Below are positions 7,556-14,511 of a DNA stretch of 16,134 nt, one piece after another. This stretch comes from CAZVIK01 sp964627045 (GTDB lineage Bacteria > Acidobacteriota > Terriglobia > Bryobacterales > Bryobacteraceae): NCBI GenBank assembly GCA_964627045.1, contig CAZVIK010000083.1, positions 1-16,134 of the forward strand, written 5' to 3'. The notes below the pieces were generated by a model that did not search any database, had not been told where the DNA came from, and saw nothing but the letters and a program-made list of their open reading frames with translations. The stretch's first letter is position 1. Every line of letters starts with the position of its first letter. The translations under genes and the position numbers were made by a program.

Positions 7556-8983
7556 TTACCTTCCGGCTTCCGGCCGGTACTTCGGGTCCGAGATGCGCCA
7601 CAGATCGTGAAACATCGAAATCTGATGATAGGGGCTCAACTCCGGGCCGTCTACGGCGCCCTTGATGTAGGCTCGTTCGCCAAGCGCTTCCCGCGGCGCC
7701 CCGGGAATGTAGCCCTCGAACCAGCCGCCGTGCTGCGTGTCCAGGTACGTCTTCTTAACGAAATCCAGCGTCTGCCTATAGTAGGGCCACAGGTCGGAGC
7801 GGCCTCGGAGGATCGCGTAGTGCGCGGTGGCCTTGATGACCTCGCACTGCGGCCACCACAGCATATTCACCGGCTCTCCGGCGGCGTTCCGGCCGCCCAG
7901 CCCGCCGATCTCCTTGTTGTACGCCTTCAGGCCCATGTCGAGGTTGCGGCTGCCCAGTTCGATGAACTTCGGGTCGGCGCCCAACTTGACGGCGCGGCTC
8001 AACAGGGAAGCCCATTCGAAGAGATGGCCGGGGTTGGACAGCGGGTTGCCGATCGGCTTCCAGTCCGCGTCGTACATCTCGGCGAGATAACCCTCGTCGT
8101 AGTTGAAGACCTTGGCGATGACATCCAACTGGGCGCTGATGCTCTCCCAAACCTCTTTGGACCGCGTAGCCTCGTACAGGCCGAGCAGCGCCTCGAACAT
8201 GTGCAGGTTCAGCATCCGGCTGCCGGGCGTCATCTGGAAACCACCGCCCCTGGGAGCCGCGCCCTGCGGAAGACCGCGGCCCGCCGCCGCGCCCGCACCG
8301 CGCGCGCCGCCGGCCCCCATGCCTCTCGCGGCCGGTCCGCTGAACTCGCGGTTGAAGTTGCCGCCGATGAAAGGCCCGTCGGCCATCTTGGCTTTCAACT
8401 CACGGAACGCTTCCAGGGCGGCCTTCGCGTAGGCTTCGTTCTTGGTCACGCGGGCGGCATGCGCCAACGAGAAGATCACGAAGCTCTGGAAGCCGGTCTT
8501 GCTGTCGTCGATGACCTTAAGATCCGGCGTGGTGCGGTTGTAGTAGCCGCCGTACTTCTCGTCGCGCATCTTCAGCAGAAAGCCGGCGGCGCGGTCGATG
8601 GCGTCCAGGTAACGTTTTTCTCCTCCGCTCATCTCGTAGCCGATCGCCAGAGTGTAGAGCACGCGGCCCTGGCCATTGACGCTCGCCTCGCGCTGTTCGC
8701 CCCAGGGCTTCCATTCGCGGTCGAGGTTCTCCTGGATGAACCCGTTCGGCATGACCGCGGCCTTCACCCAGTAGTCGAGCAGATCGCTCACCGCGCTCTT
8801 GCGCACCCAGTCGCGGTCCACGTACTTGCGGATCTCCGCGTCCGGAATGCGCCGGTACCCCGCCGCCGCGGGCTTGCCCTGTTGCGCGGCGGCCGAGGAG
8901 CCCACCAGGCACAGAACCACGCCGCAGATCGCGCCGGCCACCCTTCGTGCGCCGCGCCTCACGTCATATGTCGAGTTCCCCAT
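7556..8983 (-). CDS. Exported AGE-family 2-epimerase/ketose isomerase
   Basis: Member of the N-acylglucosamine 2-epimerase/cellobiose 2-epimerase/mannose isomerase family with an (alpha/alpha)6 barrel. The 475 residues begin with a Sec-type signal (basic VRRGARR, a hydrophobic run, then SSAAAQQ near residue 34), so it acts in the periplasm. Cytoplasmic members are about 400 residues. Family landmarks are QGRVLY, the HMFEAL His (H261), GHLFEW (H320, E323), WWPQCE and the PYHQ His (H453), so the general acid/base set is present. Residues about 216-248 are a Gly/Ala/Arg-rich insert just before the H261 motif. AAGGAG is about 10 nt from the ATG. Lying between a GH32 fructosidase and sucrose phosphorylase, it could convert released fructose to mannose or act on glucose; neither is proven. 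Cellobiose epimerisation is an alternative. Confidence 0.88.
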   Translation of the reverse strand: MGNSTYDVRRGARRVAGAICGVVLCLVGSSAAAQQGKPAAAGYRRIPDAEIRKYVDRDWVRKSAVSDLLDYWVKAAVMPNGFIQENLDREWKPWGEQREASVNGQGRVLYTLAIGYEMSGGEKRYLDAIDRAAGFLLKMRDEKYGGYYNRTTPDLKVIDDSKTGFQSFVIFSLAHAARVTKNEAYAKAALEAFRELKAKMADGPFIGGNFNREFSGPAARGMGAGGARGAGAAAGRGLPQGAAPRGGGFQMTPGSRMLNLHMFEALLGLYEATRSKEVWESISAQLDVIAKVFNYDEGYLAEMYDADWKPIGNPLSNPGHLFEWASLLSRAVKLGADPKFIELGSRNLDMGLKAYNKEIGGLGGRNAAGEPVNMLWWPQCEVIKATAHYAILRGRSDLWPYYRQTLDFVKKTYLDTQHGGWFEGYIPGAPREALGERAYIKGAVDGPELSPYHQISMFHDLWRISDPKYRPEAGR

Positions 8984-9033
8984 CTCGCGCCTTCTCCTTA
9001 TTCTGGTTCCAACACAGGCCGCGCACCCGCCCT

Positions 9034-10575
9034 TCAGGCGCGAAATCCGGCCATGTCCATCCGAGCCGGCCTCATCGGCCAGACCGTCATCGACTCCAAT
9101 CGCGCCGGACGCGGGGATGCGTTGCCCCTTGGACCCGGGGGGCCGCCCCGGCCGGGGACCGCCGGCGCCACCGCCGCGATCCCCAGGTCCTTCAGCCCCG
9201 CGCTTACCGTCGTATAGACGGCGGCCAACCCATCGTCGGCGTACACCTCCACCGCGCGCCGGTCCAGAAACACGCGCAGCTTACACCGCTCGGCCATCCC
9301 GATGTAGGTCTGCACGCTCCCGACGGTGAGCGTGCCGCGCCGGACGGCCACCGTCAATCCGGCCGCTCCCGAATCGGCCCGCCGCAATTCCAGCCCGAAA
9401 GCGCCCGCGGTCCCCGGCGTGAACTCCGCTTCGATCTCCAGCGTGTCGCCTTGAATCCCCTGGATGACGTGGGGTTGGGCCGAGAGATCCACCGGCGGCG
9501 CGGTGACCGGGGTGCCCCGCAGCGACGCGAACTCCTCCGGCACGCGCTGCCGCAGGAAGCCGTCCGGTCCGATCGACAGAATCCGCGGCATTGCGATCAC
9601 ACTGCCCCAGCCCTTTCCCGGGGCCGTGTTGGTGCGTCCCCAAAGCCACAGAATCGTGCGCCCCTTGTCATCGGCCGAGATGTTGCTCGCATAGGAATCG
9701 CCGGGGTCCAGCACGCCGTGGACTTCAGGAGTGAACCTCACCCGGTCCAAGTCCAGGTCCCCGATGAAATACTCGCACGGCCGGTGCGGAGAGATCAGCA
9801 GGACCCACCGGCCATCCAGCCTAAAAAGGTTGGGACACTCGATGTTGTACGTGGCGCGGTCGCGATAGCGGTAGACCGGCCCAAGGTACTTCCACTTGGT
9901 GAGGGCGTCGTCCTGCGCCTGGTAGAGAAACACGGCGCCTTCGCCGCCGCGGCGGTGGACGGGAATATTGCCCCCGCAGACCATGTAAGTCCGGCCGCCG
10001 TCGGTGAACAGAAACGGATCGCGCCATTGGTCAACCTGGGTGTCGCCGTGGGCCGCGACCGTGAGCACGGGGTTGCCGTCGTACTTCCGCCATTCCAGAC
10101 ATTCCTCGTCGGACGGGATGGCGAGCCACTGTTCGGGCTGCGGCTGCCCGATGCTCGTGTACAGGACCCTCGGCCGTCCGTCCTTGGCGATGACGGCGCC
10201 GCCCGAAAACAAGGCTCGTTCGCCCTTCGAAACCGACGGCCAGAGCGCGATCGGAAGGTGCTCCCAATTCACCAGGTCCCGGCTGCGCGCGTGGCCCCAG
10301 TGCTGGTTGCCGAGGTTCGCAGCAAACGGGTTGAGCTGGTAGAAAAGGTGGTGCCACCCCCGGTAGAAGAACGTCCCGTTGGGGTCGTTCGTCCAGTTCG
10401 CCGGAGGCCGGAAGTGGTAAACCGGCCGTTCCGGATCGGATTCGGCCGACGGCACCGCCGCGAGCACGGCCTCGGTGGCGCGCGCCCGCCCGGCGGGATC
10501 GTCGCCGGCCGCCCGAAGGCGGAATGCGGCCCCCGCCCCCATGGTGGCATGCAGGAACCGGCGTCTGGTGTTCAT
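9034..10575 (-). CDS. Exported GH32 beta-fructofuranosidase/levanase-type enzyme
   Basis: Hydrolyses beta-fructosyl bonds of sucrose, levan or inulin-type fructans outside the cytoplasm. The 513-residue protein has a Tat-like leader (NTRRRFLHATMGAG). The five-bladed propeller carries all three acidic residues: nucleophile D64 in NWTNDPNG, transition-state D186 in WRDPF and acid/base E246 in ECP. A C-terminal beta-sandwich (about residues 345-500) contains the FLDRRAVEVYADDG strand typical of the family. A short Pro/Gly/Arg-rich stretch (about 471-490) interrupts the last strands of the sandwich. GAGGGAGG lies 6 nt before the ATG. It follows the Gfo/Idh gene by 64 bp and precedes the AGE gene by 50 bp in one operon. 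Exo-sucrase and endo-fructanase activity cannot be separated from sequence alone. Confidence 0.95.
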   Translation of the reverse strand: MNTRRRFLHATMGAGAAFRLRAAGDDPAGRARATEAVLAAVPSAESDPERPVYHFRPPANWTNDPNGTFFYRGWHHLFYQLNPFAANLGNQHWGHARSRDLVNWEHLPIALWPSVSKGERALFSGGAVIAKDGRPRVLYTSIGQPQPEQWLAIPSDEECLEWRKYDGNPVLTVAAHGDTQVDQWRDPFLFTDGGRTYMVCGGNIPVHRRGGEGAVFLYQAQDDALTKWKYLGPVYRYRDRATYNIECPNLFRLDGRWVLLISPHRPCEYFIGDLDLDRVRFTPEVHGVLDPGDSYASNISADDKGRTILWLWGRTNTAPGKGWGSVIAMPRILSIGPDGFLRQRVPEEFASLRGTPVTAPPVDLSAQPHVIQGIQGDTLEIEAEFTPGTAGAFGLELRRADSGAAGLTVAVRRGTLTVGSVQTYIGMAERCKLRVFLDRRAVEVYADDGLAAVYTTVSAGLKDLGIAAVAPAVPGRGGPPGPRGNASPRPARLESMTVWPMRPARMDMAGFRA

Positions 10576-10639
10576 CGCTCGCCTCCCTCGGAACGGCCCA
10601 CCGGAGGAGCGCCGCCGCTCCCGCCGGCCGTCGACGCCA

Positions 10640-12187
10640 TCAGGTCAAGCTCCAACCCTTGCGAACCTCCGGCCGGACAAGCCGGTTCGCCTCGGCGCTG
10701 TTGGTGAATCTCATCCGGGCGCTATCCCACTCCAGTTTCCCCTCTACTCGGGCGGCGATAACGGCCATCGCGATCCACTCGGCGAAAGGCCCGGCCACGC
10801 TGAAATTGGAACAAGCCGGCTCTCCCCCTTTGCACGCACGGATCCAATCGCGCTGATGGCCCGGGGAGCGCGTCAGCGTTTGCGGCGGAAGTTGGTAGGC
10901 CTCGTGGCGGGCCAGCGGCAACAGGCGCACGCTCGCACCGTACCCGTCGGTCGTCATATAGCCCTTCTCGCCGACATATACCACGCCTTCCCGAGCACCG
11001 GGACCGCCGGCCCGCGGCGGACCACCGGCATTGCCCGGAGCCAGGATCGCCGCTCGCGCGGGCGCGGCCGGGGCAGCGCCGCCCGCGGCGCGCGGGGGCG
11101 GGTTGCCGATCAACATGGGCCGTCCGAAGGCGCCCTGCCCGCCGATCAGCGGCTCGTCTGGCCCCAATCCGGGAGGCGTGTACATCGGACCCGCCGCAGC
11201 GTCGTACCAGTAGAGTGTCACCGGTGGCATGGCGCCGCGCGCCGGAAATTCAAACCGCGTAACGGTCTTTTTGGGAAACTGGATCGGGCTGATGCCTTCT
11301 TTTTTTATGCACTCCACGCTGGTGGGCGCTGTGAGCCGTAGCGCCATGTGCGGCGCGCCCAGAATGTGGCAAGCCATGTCCCCCAGAGGGCCGGTACCGA
11401 AGTCAAAGAAGCCCCGCCAGTTGAACGGCAGGTAGAACCCCTGCGAGGCGGTGTTTCCGTAGGTGCGGCTGAAATTGTTGGCGTACGCTTCGCCGCCGGA
11501 GGTGTAGGGGCGGAATGCGGCGATGCCCAGCCACAGGTCCCAGTCGATCGAGGAAGGAACCGGCTCGGGCGGCGGAATCTCGGTCAGACCCTGCGGCCAG
11601 ATAGGACGGCTGGTCCAGGCATGCACTTCGCGCACGTTTCCGATCTCGCCGGACCAAAGGATCTCCGCCGCCACACGCGCCCCTTCGTTGGAGTAGCCCT
11701 GGTTGCCCATCTGGCTGGCCACGCCGTACCTGGCGGCGGCTTCGGTGAGCATCCTGGCCTCGGCCACAGTGCGCGTCAGCGGCTTCTCGACGTAGACGTG
11801 CTTGCCTCGTTCGATCGACCACATCGCCGCCATGCCGTGCATATGGTCGGGGCAGCCCACGATCACCGCGTCGATGGTCTTCCCTTCCTTGTCCAACATC
11901 CGGCGGAAGTCGCGGTATCGCGCGGCCTTCTCGTACTTCGCATAGGCCGGCGCCGCCACCCGGTCGTCGACGTCCGCAATGGCCACAATATCCTCTCCGG
12001 CACAGCCCGCCATCACCTCGAATGGACGGCCGACTGACCCGATGCTCGCGATGCTCAACCGCTCATTCGGCGATTTGTAGCCCGCCGCCTTTAACGATGC
12101 GACCGACCCGAAACCTCCGGACGGCACGACACCGCTCAACAGTGACCCGTAGAAAAAGTGCCTTCGAGAAATCCCGTCTTTTGCCAC
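10640..12187 (-). CDS. Exported Gfo/Idh/MocA-family oxidoreductase
   Basis: NAD(P)-dependent sugar or glycosyl oxidoreductase, with nicotinamide acting on a hydroxyl of a sugar. The 515 residues start with a Tat leader (ISRRHFFYGSLLSG), so the protein is probably exported with its cofactor bound, as in glucose-fructose-oxidoreductase-like proteins. The Rossmann part (about 42-165) shows IASIGSVGRPFE, AIADVDD, GCPDHMHG and the EKPL motif with K135. The catalytic-domain GDMACH (D270, H274) follows. Residues about 361-400 are a Gly/Ala/Pro/Arg-rich insert before GVVYVGEKG. I chose the GTG at 12187 because GGAGAG lies 5-6 nt upstream; a TTG at 12217 has no ribosome binding site. It is the first gene of the sucrose operon, about 100 nt behind its promoter. 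The substrate is unknown; a sugar of the GH32/AGE pathway is inferred. Confidence 0.9.
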   Translation of the reverse strand: MAKDGISRRHFFYGSLLSGVVPSGGFGSVASLKAAGYKSPNERLSIASIGSVGRPFEVMAGCAGEDIVAIADVDDRVAAPAYAKYEKAARYRDFRRMLDKEGKTIDAVIVGCPDHMHGMAAMWSIERGKHVYVEKPLTRTVAEARMLTEAAARYGVASQMGNQGYSNEGARVAAEILWSGEIGNVREVHAWTSRPIWPQGLTEIPPPEPVPSSIDWDLWLGIAAFRPYTSGGEAYANNFSRTYGNTASQGFYLPFNWRGFFDFGTGPLGDMACHILGAPHMALRLTAPTSVECIKKEGISPIQFPKKTVTRFEFPARGAMPPVTLYWYDAAAGPMYTPPGLGPDEPLIGGQGAFGRPMLIGNPPPRAAGGAAPAAPARAAILAPGNAGGPPRAGGPGAREGVVYVGEKGYMTTDGYGASVRLLPLARHEAYQLPPQTLTRSPGHQRDWIRACKGGEPACSNFSVAGPFAEWIAMAVIAARVEGKLEWDSARMRFTNSAEANRLVRPEVRKGWSLT

Positions 12188-12228
12188 CTGTTCTCTCCGT
12201 CCTGCGCAAACCACCAACGACGCGAGCG

Positions 12229-12242
12229 CCTGTAAGGTCAGG
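12229..12242. promoter_or_regulatory. Candidate operator of the GntR-LacI repressor in the operon leader
   Basis: CCTGTAAGGTCAGG matches the core of the repressor's own operator (CCTGTATGATCAGG on the minus strand) at 12 of 14 positions, including both CCTG and CAGG arms at identical spacing. It lies about 45-57 nt downstream of the predicted transcription start and upstream of the GTG at 12187, a position suited to a roadblock. The last six bases overlap an adjacent hairpin at 12239-12252. Confidence 0.6.
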
Positions 12243-12252
12243 GCGAGCCCTG
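12239..12252. repeat. Short hairpin in the operon leader
   Basis: CAGGGC and GCCCTG are perfect 6-bp inverted repeats with a 2-nt spacer, inside the 5' leader of the sucrose operon and overlapping the right arm of the candidate operator. It might be part of the binding site or a small RNA stem; there is no U-run for a terminator. Confidence 0.35.
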
Positions 12253-12292
12253 TCTTCCCAAAATTCCCAACTACTTGATAAGCGCGCTTTGC

Positions 12293-12321
12293 ATTATATT
12301 AGCCTCTATTGAGCTTGTCAA
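12293..12321 (-). promoter_or_regulatory. Consensus sigma-70 promoter of the sucrose/fructan operon
   Basis: On the minus strand TTGACA (12321-12316) and TATAAT (12298-12293) both match the consensus 6/6 and are separated by exactly 17 bp. The expected start is near 12286, about 99 nt before the GTG of the Gfo/Idh gene. A perfect palindrome, AAGCGCGCTT (12280-12289), lies on the predicted start site and may be a second control site. Such a perfect promoter needs repression to be regulated, which fits the downstream operator. Confidence 0.85.
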
Positions 12322-12459
12322 ATATGTCTGGAACCCGCGCCGGAAAGGGGTTGCGGCGTCGGCCGTCACTACGGGTTTTGCGCTTCGGACCGTGCCTCGA
12401 TCTTCACCCGGGCTTCCCGCGGGTTCTGGGCGCGAAGCCCTGAGTCCCACCGAACCCCG
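12322..12459. other. Non-coding stretch upstream of the operon promoter
   Basis: No gene or recognisable fragment is visible here. GGGCTTC (12410-12416) and GAAGCCC (12434-12440) are inverted repeats with a partly paired 17-nt interior. The stretch ends where homology to an rseP gene begins, so it probably contains the left junction of a rearrangement. Confidence 0.4.
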
Positions 12460-12618
12460 GGCGGCGTGGTCCTGACGCGGTTGATCGAGATGCTGATCCG
12501 GCGCGACCTCAGCATGCAGGTCAAGGAAACGGTCTTCAAGTTCGGCTTTGTGTTCCTTCTGATGGTGATGGCGTTTGTGATCTACAACGACATCGCCAAG
12601 ATGCTCCCCACCGGCTAA
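12460..12618 (+). pseudogene. 3' end of an rseP-type site-2 protease gene
   Basis: The 52 codons encode the extreme C terminus of the RseP/RIP zinc metalloprotease family, an inner-membrane protease that cleaves anti-sigma factors. They begin at the GG of the usual LDGG motif (here PGG), continue with LTRLIEMLIRRDLSM and VKETV, then a final membrane helix (about 28-41: GFVFLLMVMAFVIY) and NDIAKMLPTG before TAA. The zinc site, the PDZ domains and the other helices are absent; the preceding bases do not continue the family. It has no start codon of its own and lies opposite to its neighbours. I read it as a relic left by a rearrangement. The family call rests on the characteristic order of the charged helix, terminal helix and ND-I tail. 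Confidence 0.7.
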
Positions 12619-12670
12619 GGCGCTCCCGTAAGAGCGGCGAAAGGACCGGAAGTGTTGGTCCGCTGAGCTC

Positions 12671-12832
12671 GTGGCCGAAGAGAAATACTTCGCGCTTCAG
12701 GGCGGCACGGCCATCAATCTCTTGGTGCGCCACATGCCGCGCCTCTCGGTGGAGGTCGATCTCACCTACCTGTCGGTGGAGGACAGGGCAGCGTCACTTC
12801 GACCTCCCTGTGAGGCGCCATTCGCCATGTAA
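12671..12832 (+). pseudogene. Decayed AbiEii/AbiGii-type nucleotidyltransferase fragment
   Basis: The first 41 codons resemble the beginning of AbiEii-type toxins, nucleotidyltransferases of abortive-infection toxin-antitoxin pairs. Visible are EEKYFALQGGTAINLLVR (the GGTA nucleotide-binding turn) and MPRLSVEVDLTYLSVEDR. In these proteins the D-x-D metal pair is usual; here the first Asp is Glu (VEVD). Family resemblance stops after VEDRAAS, and a stop follows 12 codons later; a functional protein would be over 200 residues. Upstream, the preceding helix seems to lie in another frame (near 12650-12665), which suggests a frameshift. No cognate antitoxin gene is seen. The fragment is non-functional. 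Confidence 0.65.
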
Positions 12833-12833
12833 C

Positions 12834-12862
12834 GCCGCTCACGCTGAGGCGCCTCAAGCGGC
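12834..12862. terminator. Structured inverted repeat after the enolase-superfamily gene
   Basis: GCCGCT (12834-12839) and AGCGGC (12857-12862) enclose TGAGGCGCCTCA (12845-12856), itself a perfect 12-bp palindrome. It lies 28 nt past the stop codon of the minus-strand enolase-superfamily gene. There is no U-run, so it is at best a weak terminator or transcript-end structure. Confidence 0.3.
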
Positions 12863-12889
12863 TCTCCCGGTTTGCCTGGCCAGCGCTTC

Positions 12890-14239
12890 TTACCAGTGCG
12901 TGGGCGAGCCGTCCGGACGCAGATACGTCGGGCCGGGACCTGCTTCCGTGACTGTTTCGATATGGGTGAGTTGCCTCTCATCCACCGAGATGCCCAGTCC
13001 GGGTCTGTCGTTAGGCCACACCTTGCCGTTTCGGCACTCCAGGAATTCGGGCAGATACGGCACAGGCCGTTCGCCCTGGTTGTATTCCATCAGCACCTGA
13101 CCGGGGAACGCCATCATTGTATGCATGTGGCCAGCCGTCGCGATCGGGCCGGTGAAGTGCGGCACAATCCCGACTTTGTGCAGGTCGCAGAGCGCCATGA
13201 TCTTGAGCATCTCGGTAATCCCCCCGACGTTTGGCAGGGAGGCTCGTGCAAAGTCGATATCGCGCTGTTCGACGAGCGGAGCGAAATCCGCGCGGGTCCC
13301 CCATTCTTCTCCCGGCGCCAAAGGAACCGGAGTCATCAGGCGCAGCTTGGGGAGTTGCGTGCGAAATTGTTCCTCCCTCAGAGGATCTTCCACGCAAAAC
13401 GGTCGCGCGGGCGCGATCAGATTGCAGACCTCGACCGATTCGGAGAAATCGAAGCTCTGGTGAAGGTCAATCATCCAGTCACCATCCGGCCCGACGCCTT
13501 CGCGAATCTGTGCCGCCGCTTCGGCGATTTCGCGGATGCGTGAGCGCGAGTTGAAAATGCCGCGGCCCGCCACGCCGACAGGCGCATTCGGCGAAGGAGC
13601 CGCGCGACCCGCGCCGCCCCTGCCTCCCGCGGGCGGTCCACCGGCGGGTGTTGGCCTAATCGCGCTGTCCACCCGGAACACCCGGTAGCCAGCCGCCATG
13701 GTCGCGGCGGCGCGCTCCTTCAGACTCATTCGCTGCAAATCGGCTTGCGGGACCGCGCCCTGCGGTACGCCGCTGGTCGCGTAAAGTTCGATGTGCTGGC
13801 GCGCCTTGCCGCCGAACAACTCGAAGAGAGGGGCTTCGAGCGCCTTGCCCTTGATGTCCCAGAGCGCCAGATCGATCGCGCCAAGGGCATGCAATCGTTC
13901 TTTGCCTGGCGAGTAGAACCCATCCATGAAACCGTGCTGCCAGATGAATTCCGTATCGAAGGCGTTCTTGCCGATCACACTGCGCGCCATATTCCGCACG
14001 GTATCCGGCGATCCGCCTTGACCGATGCCGGTGATGCCGGCTTCCGTATCGACAAGCACGACCATGTTGCTCTGCGGGAAAGCCTGCGGACCGTTGGGCT
14101 GGTAGTTCGGCGGATAATAGCAGCGGATCTTTGTTACGCGATTGACCGGCAGCTTTGCAGCGGATGCCTTTGTTGTCCAGGAGGGCAGCGCCAGCGCCGC
14201 AGCAAGTCCTTTGGTGAACACCCTGCGATCCATCTTCAT
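12890..14239 (-). CDS. Exported mandelate racemase/enolase-superfamily dehydratase (galactonate-dehydratase-like)
   Basis: Enolase-superfamily enzyme that abstracts the proton next to a carboxylate and typically dehydrates an aldonic acid. The 449 residues begin with a Tat leader (KMDRRVFTKGLAAALALPS). The C-terminal barrel has metal ligands D258, E284 (VEDPL) and E311 (PGEEW), acid/base H260 (DLH) and H361 (VPHFTGPIA). Their spacing (+2, +26, +53, +103) nearly copies the D183/H185/E209/E235/H285 pattern of D-galactonate dehydratase, so this group is the best guess. A Gly/Ala/Pro/Arg insert occupies residues about 196-227, just after the first barrel strands. GAGG lies 6-7 nt before the ATG; a second ATG two codons later is possible. 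It is a single gene with its own weak promoter. Substrate unproven; export of a dehydratase is unusual. Confidence 0.9.
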   Translation of the reverse strand: MKMDRRVFTKGLAAALALPSWTTKASAAKLPVNRVTKIRCYYPPNYQPNGPQAFPQSNMVVLVDTEAGITGIGQGGSPDTVRNMARSVIGKNAFDTEFIWQHGFMDGFYSPGKERLHALGAIDLALWDIKGKALEAPLFELFGGKARQHIELYATSGVPQGAVPQADLQRMSLKERAAATMAAGYRVFRVDSAIRPTPAGGPPAGGRGGAGRAAPSPNAPVGVAGRGIFNSRSRIREIAEAAAQIREGVGPDGDWMIDLHQSFDFSESVEVCNLIAPARPFCVEDPLREEQFRTQLPKLRLMTPVPLAPGEEWGTRADFAPLVEQRDIDFARASLPNVGGITEMLKIMALCDLHKVGIVPHFTGPIATAGHMHTMMAFPGQVLMEYNQGERPVPYLPEFLECRNGKVWPNDRPGLGISVDERQLTHIETVTEAGPGPTYLRPDGSPTHW

Positions 14240-14290
14240 GTTCGTCCTCGCTTCTTATCAGCAACCACGCTTCTGTCCCAGATTTCACCA

Positions 14291-14320
14291 AGTATACCTT
14301 CGGCCTTCGCCAAGTGTCTC
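14291..14320 (-). promoter_or_regulatory. Possible promoter of the enolase-superfamily gene
   Basis: GAGACA (14320-14315, 4/6) and TATACT (14296-14291, 5/6) are 18 bp apart, placing the start at about 14284, some 45 nt before the ATG at 14239. The -35 is weak, so the call is tentative. Confidence 0.4.
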
Positions 14321-14448
14321 GGACATCGAAGCGTCTGCAAAAAAGCATCCCTACGACCGCCCAAACGCAGGCGAAAGCGCCGGCGCCACCACTGCTGCGA
14401 TCCCCAAAGGATGCTCACGCCGAAAACGCCGTGCCAACGCTTGCCGCC

Positions 14449-14511
14449 GAGTCGGCGCTTGCCAAGGACTGGCTGACCCCTGAGGAGGATGCAGCCTGGG
14501 CCAATTTGTAA
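14449..14511 (+). pseudogene. C-terminal remnant of a small antitoxin-like gene
   Basis: Twenty codons ending in TAA encode ESALAKDWLTPEEDAAWANL. This acidic, Trp-containing tail is typical of small antitoxin-like proteins encoded just upstream of PemK/MazF-type toxins. The frame is open back to 14314, but nothing before the tail resembles an antitoxin N terminus and no ribosome binding site is evident, so only the tail seems to survive. It overlaps the start of the toxin remnant by a few bases, the usual arrangement of such pairs. The family assignment rests on this tail and its neighbour and is moderate. Confidence 0.5.

Noticed and set aside
4672..10707. Very long plus-strand open frames (for example 4672-6399, 7499-9217, 8947-10707)
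   Set aside because: They mirror the minus-strand genes codon for codon, have no family resemblance and are rich in His/Arg/Gln, as expected for the antisense of high-GC genes.
12275..12475. Plus-strand open frame over the operon promoter
   Set aside because: No family resemblance or ribosome binding site; it overlaps the consensus promoter.
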